Shown one piece after another: positions 45,118 to 55,035 of a stretch of DNA of 64,000 nt (position 1 is its first letter; every line of letters begins with the position of its first letter). Source of the stretch: Granulicella sibirica (lineage in GTDB: Bacteria; Acidobacteriota; Terriglobia; Terriglobales; Acidobacteriaceae). Below the pieces are notes generated by a model that was given only the letters and a program-made list of their open reading frames with translations, was not told where the DNA came from and made no database searches. The DNA lies in the NCBI RefSeq assembly GCF_004115155.1, contig NZ_RDSM01000007.1:131489-195488 (forward strand). Reading direction: 5' to 3'. The position numbers and the translations under genes were made by a program.

Positions 45118-45882
45118 ATGTCTAGTGAGGTTGAACAGTTCTATGATTCCATGGCTGACTTCTACCACCTGATCTTCGAAGACTGGAATCAGGCAATCAG
45201 TCGACAAGCTCACATCGTCGATGCTCTGATCAAGTATAAGCTTGGTACTTCATCCTTGAGGATCCTCGACTGTGCTTGCGGCATTGGGACGCAAGTTTTG
45301 GGACTTGCGGCGATCGGCCACCGGCTTTCTGGAAGTGATCTCAGCAATGAAGCCGTACAGCGCGCCAGACATGAGGCAGCGAAGCGTGAACTTGATGTAG
45401 AGTTCCGCGTATCGGACATGACAAGCCTGGAGGAATTCTCCTCTGATCATTTCGATGTTGTTGGTGCATTTGACAACGCTTTACCTCATCTCTCTGTCGA
45501 TCAATTGGCTGGTGCCGCCCATTCGTTCAAACGTGTTCTCCGTGACGGTGGGCTCTTTATTGCCAGCATTAGAGACTATGACGAACTAATTCGCACACGC
45601 CCAAAGTTCCAAGGGCCGTCGTTCTTCGGTGATTCTGGAGAACGCCGGATCGTCCATCAGATCTGGGACTGGACAGGAGACGATCGCTACGATGTGCACC
45701 AATACATCTCTCTCCAGCGAAATCACAAATGGGGGATTCATCACTTTTCATCTCAATATCGGTGTCTCCTTCGAGCGGAACTCGGAGAGGCACTCCGGCT
45801 CGCGGAATTCACAGATATCGAGTGGCATATGCCCAAGGCGAGTGGCTATTACCAACCGATCGTAACCGCCAGGGCATTGTGA
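45118..45882 (+). CDS. Class I SAM-dependent methyltransferase
   Basis: A 254-residue methyltransferase. The SAM-binding motif I is ILDCACGIGTQVLGLA near residue 48, then SGSDLSNEAVQRAR (acidic end of strand 2), and FDVVGAFDNALPHLS in the motif III region. It resembles the small-molecule or glycine/sarcosine-type group, but the substrate is not clear. The ATG at 45118 is preferred to a GTG three codons before it. An IS66 remnant begins right after it. Confidence 0.85.
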   Translation: MSSEVEQFYDSMADFYHLIFEDWNQAISRQAHIVDALIKYKLGTSSLRILDCACGIGTQVLGLAAIGHRLSGSDLSNEAVQRARHEAAKRELDVEFRVSDMTSLEEFSSDHFDVVGAFDNALPHLSVDQLAGAAHSFKRVLRDGGLFIASIRDYDELIRTRPKFQGPSFFGDSGERRIVHQIWDWTGDDRYDVHQYISLQRNHKWGIHHFSSQYRCLLRAELGEALRLAEFTDIEWHMPKASGYYQPIVTARAL

Positions 45883-45889
45883 CTGCTTC

Positions 45890-46798
45890 TGAGAAAACGA
45901 TCGCAGGGTAAGCGTCGTCTTCAGGACTGGGTCGGATCAGCAAGCCATCTTCTCGATCCACTGGTCGAGCAGATTTATAAGCACGTTCCGGCAGCGACCA
46001 AGATTCATGCTGACCACACGCCGGTTCCGGTCCTGGCTCCGGGATTAGGCAAGACCAAGACTGCTCGACTTTGGACTTATATGCGCGATGATCGTCCAGC
46101 AGGCATGGACACACCGCCAGCCTATTCGCCCGATCGCAAGGGCGAGCATCCGAAGCTACATCTCAGTCAGTTTAGCGGCATCCTGAAGGAAGACTGGCTT
46201 CCATCACATCTACGAAGGCGGCAGGATCATCGAAGCCGCATGTTGGGCTCACGTGCGGCGCACGCTCTACGATATCCATGTGGCCACCAACTCGGCGATT
46301 GCCAACGAAGCAATCGAACGCATCGGCGCTCTCTGCCAGATCGAGCGCGACATCCGCGGCAAGCCTGCTGAGCTGCGATGTGAGGTTCGACAGGCACGAG
46401 CCAGGCCTTAAATCGACGAACTGCATCAGTGGCTCCACAAGACACTTGCACGTCTTTCGCGCAAGTCTGATACGGCGGCGATTCACTACGCGCTCTCACG
46501 TTGGCGTGCGCTGACTCGTTATCTTCACGACGAGCAGATCGAGATCGACAACTCTGGAGCCGAAAGGGCCTTGCGTGCCGTGGCTCTGGGACCAAAAACC
46601 TTTTTATTCTGCGGTTCGGACGCCGACGGCCAAAGGTCGGCTGCGATCTATTCGCTGCTCGGTACAGCCAAGCTCAATGGCCTCGATCCGGAACTCTACC
46701 TCCGGCACATCCTGGAAAAGACCGCTGATTTCCCGATCAACCGCATACAGCAACTGTTGTTATGGAACTTCTACAAGACTCAGATGGATCTCGCTTGA
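45890..46798 (+). pseudogene. IS66-family transposase remnant
   Basis: Pieces of an IS66 TnpC protein occur in order: LVEQIYKHVPAATKIHADHT, PGLGKTKTARLWTYMRDDRP, then after a frameshift IIEAACWAHVRRTLYDIH, and LHKTLARLSRKSDTAAIHYA, DNSGAERALRAVALGPKTFL to the end PELYLRHILEKTADFP. The 5' third is missing, one frameshift lies near 46200, and a TAA interrupts at 46408-46410. No flanking inverted repeats were found. Confidence 0.85.
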
Positions 46799-46846
46799 TC
46801 TCAAGTGAGAATAAAGGCGCTTCTCGGCAAGGGAGCGAGGCGCCGA

Positions 46847-47278
46847 TTACAATTCCTCTCCCGGCTCCCAAGGCCGCACGAAGAGGATCAGCTCTCCCGG
46901 CTTCGCAGAACTGGAAGTCTTAGTGCAACGATTGGGCGGCACAATAGGTTCAACGATGCCATTAGCTACGACCTCGCTGATCCTGTAGGAATTCGGAATC
47001 AGGCCTCCACGTTCGTCTGCGCAATTGACATATTCATGCGTGTTGTGGGTAAGGATGATAGTGTCTCGACTAATCTTTAGCTCAGCAAACGCCGAGGAAT
47101 CTTGCCTGACTGAGATGTCACGGTAGCCTGCGCGATCCTCCAGGCCAACTTCCTTGACTCTTATTGGAAGCCCCGTACGTCCATCGATAAGCCTAATGTG
47201 AATCAAAACCGTGTTGTCCTGAGCTTGGACCATTAAACTGAAGCTCAAGAGCGCTAAGCATATCAGCCGGCAGTTCAT
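46847..47278 (-). CDS. Small secreted protein of unknown function
   Basis: A 143-residue protein with a signal peptide (MNCRLICLALLSFSLMVQAQ). The mature part is beta-rich (TVLIHIRLIDGRTGLPIRVK, a beginning typical of carboxypeptidase-regulatory-like sandwiches) and ends with LFVRPWEPGEEL. The ATG at 47278 has GGGAG upstream and places the signal peptide at the true N-terminus. I cannot assign a role. Confidence 0.6.
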   Translation of the reverse strand: MNCRLICLALLSFSLMVQAQDNTVLIHIRLIDGRTGLPIRVKEVGLEDRAGYRDISVRQDSSAFAELKISRDTIILTHNTHEYVNCADERGGLIPNSYRISEVVANGIVEPIVPPNRCTKTSSSAKPGELILFVRPWEPGEEL

Positions 47279-47549
47279 CTGTGGCTCCCTTCGCATCCAA
47301 ATTTTATCGATCCAAGATCCGAAATGCTATACCGGAGTTCCGAACCGCATACCGCTGCTCATACTGGCTCACGACGACCGCATCCACTCTCATCTCTTCA
47401 TAAGACGGTAAGGAACGGGCGCTTACGGCGGAGAGGCGGAGCCGGAGCTAGCTGAAAAGGATCTGCCCCGAACCGGCCCTTTGAGGTGCGAACCGGTCCG
47501 AAACATCTCCACACCAGCGAAACTCGACTCTTGCGCTGGCGTGGAAGAG

Positions 47550-48341
47550 TCAGTCGATAGAGCGTCCTGCGTGCGTCTCGACGAAATCTGTGATCGCCTT
47601 CGCGACTCGCACTGGTTGATCAATCGGTAAGAGATGCCCACTCTCCGCAATGATCTCAAGTGTTGACCCCGGAATTCTTGCGATAATCTCGTGGCGATGC
47701 TGTTCTACAGAATCAAGTCGATCCAGCTCTCCCGCAAGCACCAGCGTAGGTACGGCGATCTTGGGAACTTCTGCTGAAATGTCCTCCGACATGCCGATGG
47801 TTGGCCATGCCAGCTTTGCTTTGGGAACTCCACTCAAGCTGTCTTCGATAAGTTGCTCGATGGTTTTGGAATCGGGCATCCGTGCAGTCAGAAACTCGAT
47901 GGTCTGAAGGGCTGTATCACGGTTGTCGTATGCGTGAATCTGTTGCTCTTTAGCTTCGTCGGGCATCTGTGAGGGAGACGGCGTTGCAGGCGCGACGAGA
48001 ATCACGCCTTCGAGCCCTTCCAGATGGCGGGAAGCCAACAGCTGTGCGACTTTTCCGCCCATTGAGTGGCCAACAAGGATGAAGCTGGAAAGCCCGAGAT
48101 GCTTGATCAACTCCGTTGTGCCATCGGCCAAGGAAGTGATCGAATAGTCACTCGACGCGCCATCTGATTTTCCCCACCCCGGAAAGTCAAACGCAACCGT
48201 GTGGAAAGAGTCTCCTAGCTCACCAATCACCTTGTTCCATGTCCGATGTGTTCCGCCCCAGTAGTGCAGGAAAAGGAGACACGGCTTTCCCTTGTCTCCC
48301 TTCTGTTCAACGTACAGCGCCATTTCAGTGTTTGACTTCAT
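47550..48341 (-). CDS. Alpha/beta hydrolase
   Basis: A 263-residue hydrolase. The oxyanion segment LLFLHYWGG is at about 23-31, the nucleophile Ser lies in LVGHSMGGKVAQ near 91, the acid in VLAGELDRLD and the catalytic His in AESGHLLPIDQP near 243. There is no signal peptide. The ATG at 48341 has AAAGGTGG upstream. A pair of 15-bp direct repeats lies 35-67 bp upstream of the start and may be an operator. The substrate is unknown. Confidence 0.9.
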   Translation of the reverse strand: MKSNTEMALYVEQKGDKGKPCLLFLHYWGGTHRTWNKVIGELGDSFHTVAFDFPGWGKSDGASSDYSITSLADGTTELIKHLGLSSFILVGHSMGGKVAQLLASRHLEGLEGVILVAPATPSPSQMPDEAKEQQIHAYDNRDTALQTIEFLTARMPDSKTIEQLIEDSLSGVPKAKLAWPTIGMSEDISAEVPKIAVPTLVLAGELDRLDSVEQHRHEIIARIPGSTLEIIAESGHLLPIDQPVRVAKAITDFVETHAGRSID

Positions 48342-48375
48342 AGAACCACCTTTCAAGAGATCTTCGGCCCTTTAA

Positions 48376-48408
48376 CCGACTTAACTCGACTACCCGACTT
48401 AACTCGAC
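48376..48408 (-). repeat. 15-bp direct repeat upstream of the hydrolase gene
   Basis: CCGACTTAACTCGAC occurs at 48376-48390 and again at 48394-48408, a period of 18 bp. The position just upstream of a start codon suits a binding site for a regulator acting on two helical faces 18 bp apart. Confidence 0.65.
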
Positions 48409-49655
48409 CAAATAGCCACTGAAGCCGCCACACCCAATCCGCTTTCCGAAACGTCTTGACGGCTCGGTTTGAGCGGCAACAAATAGCAGCATCTGTGAGA
48501 CTAGATGAGCGAATCCGACAACGGTGTGTCGAGGTACAGACGATATGGCCGTATTCGGCCGCATCTTGTCCGATTCTCACCTGCCGAAACTGCTCGATTT
48601 ATTGAGAGGTTTCCTCATTCAGGTGTTATTGGCGATATTGTCTTGGAATTCCTCGCCCCGAAGATTCTCCAACGCGCCTTGGCAGAATAGGCATCGGATG
48701 ACATAGGACTACCTGTCGATCAATGACTGTATCGCCAGTGGGCCCGATACGCGAGCTTAAGCTTTTTGTTTTGGACAGCCGTCGCGGTAGCCGCATGTGG
48801 GCAATTCCTAGGCGAACATCAATCATGGTGGGCGCTCCTACGGCTGGAAAAGTGGATTTGATGGTCTTGGGCCATCTTGGCTGTTCCGATAGTCCACTGA
48901 CCTTAAGCTCTCAGCTTCTCTCTTACCTTTATGGAAGCGGATTACTGCTCACCCAGTTGCCGATCGTTGTGATCATTCTGGAACAGAGCTTCTTCGGGCT
49001 TTGCATACGAAATGCTTTATGGTTGTAGGAACGCGCGAACTTTGTGCCTTCATCCCAGTAGGTATTGAGTCCAGGCTGAAGCCGCCCCCGGTGATACACC
49101 AGCGTGAACATCGCAAAAGTGCGCTTCTCCGGGTATCTGTTCGGCTGGTCCGTCATGCACTCTCTAATAAAAATCGTACAAGCTTTTGCTCATATGTGGC
49201 GCTCGCATTCTAATCGGCGGGGTCGGAGTCATTGTGGCAGCGATAATGCCGTTCATGAGAACAGTTTCGGTATCCCCAGCAAATAGATCCCCTCTGATCT
49301 TTGAACCTATTGCTCGCTTCTTCCGGGCGAGTGGCAATGGCGTCAGCCAACAATAATCAAGGCCCAACATAACTGAGCCGATTCCTCATCACGACGTAAA
49401 CTAGGAACGCTGATGGCCTTGTGCACTTGCGTTGTATGCAACAGTTCGACGCCAATCTCCTCATTGCTTTGGATGCGCTCCTAGACACGGGGGTGTCGTC
49501 ATCGGAAGACGTAGCAGCTGCCATGGTGAATATCCGGCCACAAAGACGCCTGTTGCTGCCAAATGTCCGAGGTCCGTAGGGAGGAGCCTCAAACATCGCG
49601 TTTGAGCAGCATCATATTTTTGAGGCCTGCTCCAGGCGCGGAAAGTTGGCAAGCA
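48409..49655. other. Decayed region with membrane-protein and LysR remnants
   Basis: There is no intact gene in 1.2 kb. On the plus strand 49209-49350 reads LIGGVGVIVAAIMPFMRTVS and on to a stop, the end of a membrane protein. At about 49430-49530, MQQFDANLLIALDALLDTGV resembles the N-terminus of a LysR regulator but then loses the helix-turn-helix. A 61-codon frame at 48505 is unassigned. Confidence 0.45.
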
Positions 49656-50870
49656 ATGAAGGAAACGTCGAGTCTTGTGTTGGCAGCGGTGACTCTCTCT
49701 GCCACTCTGGTTGCGCTGTTGGGTTGCAGTCCCGTTGGAGGCGCCACGACGGCTGCATCCAGCATACAGGCATCCGGCTTCATTTCGGTTTCTGGCAAGG
49801 TGATCTCCCGCGATGGAAAGCCGTGGATCCCGCATGCCTTTCAGCAGGTGGCGTTTGTGTCGCCGCCGGGGTATACCAGTGCGGACGGAGCGAAGCAGAT
49901 CTTTCTGACTGCTGCGCAAAGCTACACCTCGGCGGAGTACGCGCAGATGGTGCAGCAGGGTGCGGACTCTGTACGGATACAGTTTGCACAAACGGGGATT
50001 GATCCCAAGGGTATTTATCCATCACAGACGTTCACGAACAATGTCATAGCCGCAGCGAAAGCTGCGCGTGCCGCGGGCTTGACCGTTATCCTTTCCGATC
50101 AGGACGAGGCGCAAACCGGCGAAACGAATGAGTCGGGACTTCCGGCTGGGGGGGCACAGGGTGCATGGACGAACTTGCTGACGACGGCTCCTTGGATCGG
50201 GCAGGACACCGGGATTTTGCTTGAGATTTACAACGAACCTTTTGTGGGTGTTACTCGCGAAGGCCCACCGCCTGCCGCCGATTGGACGCAGTGGCAAACC
50301 GCGATGAACGCACTCATTGCCACGATCCGGGGCACGGGAGCAAAGAACGTGCTCATCGCCGATGGTCTGGAGCATGCCGAAGAGCTTACCGGTGCGCTTC
50401 CGCTCACTGACACAGTAAGCCCGGTGATCTACGCCTCTCACCCATACGCGCACAACTACCAGGATCAGAACGCCGCCGGAACAGACGCGAACGGGAACGT
50501 CGTTGCTGGAACCGGGTGGAACGTGATGTTCGGAAACTTTGCAGCAACCAACCCCGTGATGGTCACGGAGTGGGGAAATGGCTACTACTGCGACAACATC
50601 ACAGGGACCGCCGATGTGGCCTTCCTGCAATACCTGCAGGGGCGAGGTGTGGGACTCGTCGCGACGACATGGGACTGGGCTGGACCGAACTTCGGCAGCA
50701 TCCGCGTGAACTTTCCAAACAGCACGGTAACGTCTTTTCCGGCTGCGGGCACTCCCATTTGCCATATCGATGCGCAGACTGGAGAAGCCGTTATCGACGA
50801 TGGTGTTGGACCGGGTCAACTCGTTCAAACCTGGTTCACGACGGGGACACCTTCTGCCGTGCTCGAATAG
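49656..50870 (+). CDS. GH5-like glycoside hydrolase, lipoprotein
   Basis: A 404-residue secreted enzyme. A lipoprotein signal with lipobox ALLGC lies at residues 19-23. The (beta/alpha)8 domain follows. The acid/base Glu is in ILLEIYNEPF and the nucleophile Glu in PVMVTEWGNG, the two hallmark GH5 strand ends, with YASHPYAHNYQ between them. It probably cuts a beta-linked plant or microbial polysaccharide. The ATG at 49656 is chosen because the signal peptide starts there. A frameshifted homologue is encoded on the opposite strand at 51858-52928. Confidence 0.85.
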   Translation: MKETSSLVLAAVTLSATLVALLGCSPVGGATTAASSIQASGFISVSGKVISRDGKPWIPHAFQQVAFVSPPGYTSADGAKQIFLTAAQSYTSAEYAQMVQQGADSVRIQFAQTGIDPKGIYPSQTFTNNVIAAAKAARAAGLTVILSDQDEAQTGETNESGLPAGGAQGAWTNLLTTAPWIGQDTGILLEIYNEPFVGVTREGPPPAADWTQWQTAMNALIATIRGTGAKNVLIADGLEHAEELTGALPLTDTVSPVIYASHPYAHNYQDQNAAGTDANGNVVAGTGWNVMFGNFAATNPVMVTEWGNGYYCDNITGTADVAFLQYLQGRGVGLVATTWDWAGPNFGSIRVNFPNSTVTSFPAAGTPICHIDAQTGEAVIDDGVGPGQLVQTWFTTGTPSAVLE

Positions 50871-51158
50871 TTGTTCCGTAGACGAGCAGGCGCGGGTGGA
50901 GCATCGATATACACGCGCCTCTGCTCATCAAACCACTTGAAGTGGTTCTTTCGCGGTGATTCGTAACTTTCCAGTGATCTCCCTCCCGCTAGCGAGATAA
51001 CTGAGTCGACGCTGAATCGCCGAGGCAATCCAACACTAGCAGGAACGATGACGGTGTGGCTCGGTGCTTCTTGTGAGGGTGGTTTCGTTAAAGCTTCAAA
51101 AGCAGCAGGCTCTGTCACCATCGATGTCTCACTGTCTGCACGCAGATTACGGCGGTGC

Positions 51159-51594
51159 TCAGGAGTTCTCCGCCTTGGGCGAGGGGAAGTAAAAGTAGCC
51201 ATAATGATCGCTGATTTCGGTCATGCGTTTAAGGTCTTCTGGAAGCTTTAGGCCGGAGATCGCGCGAGAATAGTCGTCGATTCCGCCGCCATTCGTTGTA
51301 AGCATCATTCGGCCAGCCGTTTCGCCTACATTTCGGAAGGCATGGTAGGTGTTCCGCGTGGAAAGGATAGATCGACCGACCGTCATCGGAATCCCTGCGC
51401 CATCTTTGTAGAACTCGTATTCCCCTTCAAGAACCGTACAGATCTCTTCCTCTTTGAGGTGCTATGTGGCGGCGGTCCACCTTTTGGTGGTGTCGTCTCT
51501 ACGAAGACGCAACAGGTGTAGTTTGAAGACCGGCTTGAAACGACGATTCAAGCGTGAGACCGTCCAGAATTGTGATGATTTCTTTTTCCGCCAA
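51159..51594 (-). pseudogene. Cupin-domain protein with two frameshifts
   Basis: From a TTG start with GAGGAGGAG upstream, three frames in succession encode one cupin: LAEKEIITILDGLTLESSFQ, then FVETTPPKGGPPPH, then HLKEEEICTVLEGEYEFYKD with PRNTYHAFRN-like NTYHAFRNVGETAGRMML. Single-base changes near 51490 and 51470 break it. Either the gene is dead or the assembly has errors here. Confidence 0.7.
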
Positions 51595-51857
51595 GATTTC
51601 TCCTCCTCGTAGTGTCGAAGCGCGAATGCTTACAGACAGGGTTATGCGCGACCGACACTTTTAAATGTTGAACATTCCTGCGGGTGCAGTGCGAAGAACA
51701 GTGCAGCTGTATCTCCTTGCTCCTCGCCGCTCGTATGCGGTCCCACAATTTGTCTGAAGAGAGCACAAGGAAAGCTCAGGATCATCCGGGCCACGGTGGC
51801 CCACGGGCACGTGAAAAGCTGGCACGCTATACAGGATGCGAGCGCTCAAGGACGAAC

Positions 51858-52928
51858 TCATGGTTGAAGCCGCCCTTGAAAGAATCGCTCGACTGCCCTG
51901 CCGGGTCCAAAGCCCGGTTCTCCACATGTCAAACCTTCAAACGCGCTGATCTGGGGCGGAAAACATGGAAAGTACTGCCAAACTTCGGCCCTGAAATATC
52001 CCAGCCGTATGCCATCAAGCCGATGCCACGCCCATTGAGGTAGCGGAGAAACTCCTCCGCGTATTTTGGGGTACCCAGGTCGCAATAATACTTGGGCACT
52101 GTCGTCCACTCGGTCACAACGACGGCGTGCGTTCGTGCCAAGTCCCCGAACTTCCCATGAAGGCGCCGTCTGATCTTGAGCACGATGGGCATATGGGTGT
52201 GATGCGTAGACTACCTGTCCGTCAGGATCATGCAGCGCTGGTGCACCTCCTAACCTCTCGGCGAAGAGCAGACCGTCGGCTATCGCGACATTGGAAGCTC
52301 CGGCATCGCGAACGACCTTGAGCGTAGCGTTCATCTCGTGAGCCCACTTGCGCCAGTTTTCGGGGTTTGGGGGCAGATCCGGTTCATTGAGGAGTTCATA
52401 GATGATACCGTGATCTCTCGCGAACACAGGGGCAAGAGAAGCCCATACACGACGGGTGGCGTCGTTCAGCAGCGACGCGACTCTGTCTTTTTTCTCGCCA
52501 ATCTGCTCTTCATCCTGGACGCTGAGCATCACGATGAGCCCAGCCGCTCGAGCCGCGTGTACGGCGTCGATGACCTGCGAACGAAAGGCAGGGGTGAACA
52601 AGGGATTCTGAGGGTCGAGTCCCGGTTGTGAAATCTGAATACGCACTGAGTCGATCCCGTATGAGCGCATGGCGGTGTAATCCGAAGGCGAGTAGTGTTG
52701 GTACGCTTCGGTGAATACGCCCTGTTGTGCAGCGGGAGGTGCGACAAAGGCAATCTGTACAACCCCGTGAGGAGTCCACGGACGACCGTCTCTTTGAAGC
52801 CTGCCGCCTGACACAGAAATGGAGGCCTGTCCGCAGGCCGAGGTCCACGCGACAAGAGAGATGGTGGAGAAAAGTAAAGCGTGTTTGAACCGGGACAACA
52901 CTTTATACCGTGCTTGCAAGCGCTTCAT
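51858..52928 (-). pseudogene. GH5-like glycoside hydrolase with two compensating frameshifts
   Basis: This is a homologue of the protein at 49656-50870. From the signal peptide (LLFSTISLVAWTSACGQ) through the acid/base motif IIYELLNEPD and YASHPYAHRAQDQ the first frame is intact. Near 52155 it shifts, and AVVVTEWTTVPKYYC with the nucleophile Glu is read in another frame, up to about 51960. There the original frame returns for the conserved tail GFGPGRAVERFFQGR. Translation of the main frame would lack the nucleophile. Confidence 0.75.
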
Positions 52929-53045
52929 TTGTTCATCCTCAAACCAGAGTAGCGTCACACAGGCAGGGGAACGTATGAACGTGAGCGTCCCTGCAATGAG
53001 CTCCGCGTTGCTACGCATCCGCAAGTAAGTGGGCGACCCCATCAT

Positions 53046-53729
53046 GGTTCAGGCAGGTAGAGGACTTGTCCCCACGCCGAAGGCGTTGGAGGCTCGTGCT
53101 CGTGTACGTGCGCACGCTCAGGAAGCACAGTCCTTGATCCAAGCCCGAGCAGTACCACTGACCGGGCGGAGCGTAGCTTCACAATTCGTGCCGAGGAATC
53201 TCTCGTTGGGACTTTCGCATCCGCAATCCTTAGAGAGGTTCGCAAGAAAGCCTGCAAGATCAACCTGCAGTTTCTTGCTCAACGAACTGAAGAGATCGGG
53301 CCGTTGCGCGAGGGCATTATCGATCTCGACGTTGGGGATATAAAACTTCGAGGGCCGGAAGTTAAAGTTTAAGGCCTGTTCATTGATAAATTCGTGGGTG
53401 TAGTTCGTCTTGGGCATCCGTTGTCGCGAGCGCCAGTGACGTTGAAGCGCCACATCGAATATGAGCACATCAGCGCATCGCGCCGCGGACTGCAGTATGG
53501 CCCCATCGATGAAGCACTCACTGAGCGCTGGGTTTGAGTAGATAGTGCTGCAATGAGTAGGATGGATCTGGGGATAGTATCCAGTTTAGTTCCTCCCTGC
53601 TAGCGACTAACGAGGTACGTATACCGCTCTTTTAACGCTAGCCTGATGAACCGAGTTCATCTTGGTCCGACTGACGCTGCGACAGATCTTCTACCTGCAG
53701 TTGTGCAACTATGAAGGAGGGAAGTTTAC
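53046..53729. other. Stretch with one doubtful frame
   Basis: A minus-strand frame of 53118-53468 contains TNYTHEFINEQALNFNFRPS and DNALAQRPDLFSSLSKKLQV, plausible protein sequence but without a ribosome site or family. It is probably a remnant. GAAGGAGGG at 53711-53719 is the ribosome site of the next gene. Confidence 0.35.
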
Positions 53730-54599
53730 ATGAGCGATGAAAAGAAGATGACCTCCGCGAGGACGAGTCACGCCTCTATCGTCAGTATGACACCGAGCAC
53801 TCGAGACGAGTCTACTCAAAAGGCAAGCAGCCCCATAAGCCTCTATGAGAAGATGGGCGAGCGAACCACGCAACCCTTTGCCATCCACATCCTCGATGCG
53901 TTGCAACCGATCTTAAACCTCGACCTTATAGATATTGCCGCTGGCACCGGTGGATTGGCCCTTGTTGCCGCCGAGCGTGGAGCAAGGGTGCTTGCTACAG
54001 ACGTGAGCGCGCCCATGATCGACCGAATACGTGAACGTTTGGGCCCAGGCCAACGTGGCCGGGCGGAGATCATGGACTTCAGTACGCTGAACCTGAGGGA
54101 CGCTAGCTACGACATAGCAGTATCCAATTTTGGGGTGCTTGCGTTCTCGAAGTGGCGGCTTGGCTTAGCCGAGATGATCCGTGTCACGAGGCACGGAGGA
54201 CGGATCAACCTTTCGATGTGGACTCAAAGGGACGATTGCTCTCCGGCTCACCTTATGAAACGGGTGTTCAGCACTCTGTTTCCCGCCCGGGTTCTTTGGC
54301 CTGCCGACATGTTCCCTGTTTTCACGGAAGAAGCACTGCGCGCTGACGTGCGAGCTGCGGGCTGCAGCGACGTCCAGGTCGAGGTTGTGACAGCGGACTG
54401 GAGTCCGTTCTCCTCGGTAGACGTCGTAAGTGAATGCCACCCTATGTTCAAGGGCTTTCCAGGCTATGCCACGTTGACCCCTCTTGAGGCAGAAAAACTG
54501 CACGCTGCGCTACAGGATGCGTTCCAAAGCTATGCCGGAGAGGATGGCGTCATCCGTCTCCCGACAAGAGCTTTCGTTGTCACTGGACGGCGGCTCTGA
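53730..54599 (+). CDS. SAM-dependent methyltransferase
   Basis: A 289-residue methyltransferase with a 45-residue unstructured N-terminus. Motif I is LIDIAAGTGGLALVAAERGA, followed by VLATDVSAPMIDRIR and YDIAVSNFGVLAFSKW. It belongs to the class I small-molecule group (UbiE/Methyltransf_25-like). GAAGGAGGG lies upstream with a spacing of about 10 nt. It has no operon partner, and the substrate is unknown. Confidence 0.85.
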   Translation: MSDEKKMTSARTSHASIVSMTPSTRDESTQKASSPISLYEKMGERTTQPFAIHILDALQPILNLDLIDIAAGTGGLALVAAERGARVLATDVSAPMIDRIRERLGPGQRGRAEIMDFSTLNLRDASYDIAVSNFGVLAFSKWRLGLAEMIRVTRHGGRINLSMWTQRDDCSPAHLMKRVFSTLFPARVLWPADMFPVFTEEALRADVRAAGCSDVQVEVVTADWSPFSSVDVVSECHPMFKGFPGYATLTPLEAEKLHAALQDAFQSYAGEDGVIRLPTRAFVVTGRRL

Positions 54600-55035
54600 G
54601 CGAACCATGCCTAGATCAGTCCCGGACAACGCCTTTGTCGGAAGTTGGCCATGCATAGTCTGAGGCCTGAGCGCACGATATTTACGTTTGGTGTTGGGGT
54701 CCAATAGCAACTCGAGCCAGTTGTTTAAGAGGGGGTCGCACGAGTTCCTAATTCCTATTGAGGAAAGCTTAGTCAAGCTATTGCGAGTTCTTTTGTCTTC
54801 GCGCTATACGATGCGGCGAGCGTTTCCGCCGATTGGACAGCCCGTTTTTGAGCGAAGGCTCTGAGATGAACGTGATGATTCGCGACTGGAGGCTGCGCAC
54901 TAGCGAACCTAAAGTCGCTTAGTACCTGCAACAACCGCCCACCGCTTGGACTAGTCAGGCTCCGACGCTTCGAGCAGAAACTTCGTAGTAGATTTGGCGA
55001 GAGAGTGCGCGCCTGACAGGCCGCCGTCGACATCC
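54600..55035. other. Gene-free stretch between convergent genes
   Basis: I see no supportable gene and no clear terminator hairpin. Confidence 0.4.

Noticed and set aside
50022..50828. A 268-codon antisense frame inside the GH5 gene
   Set aside because: High Arg and Val content and no family features; the plus-strand GH5 with both catalytic Glu motifs is clearly real.
50825..51202. A 125-codon minus-strand frame after the GH5 gene
   Set aside because: It overlaps the GH5 end and the cupin remnant, with low-complexity sequence and no ribosome site.
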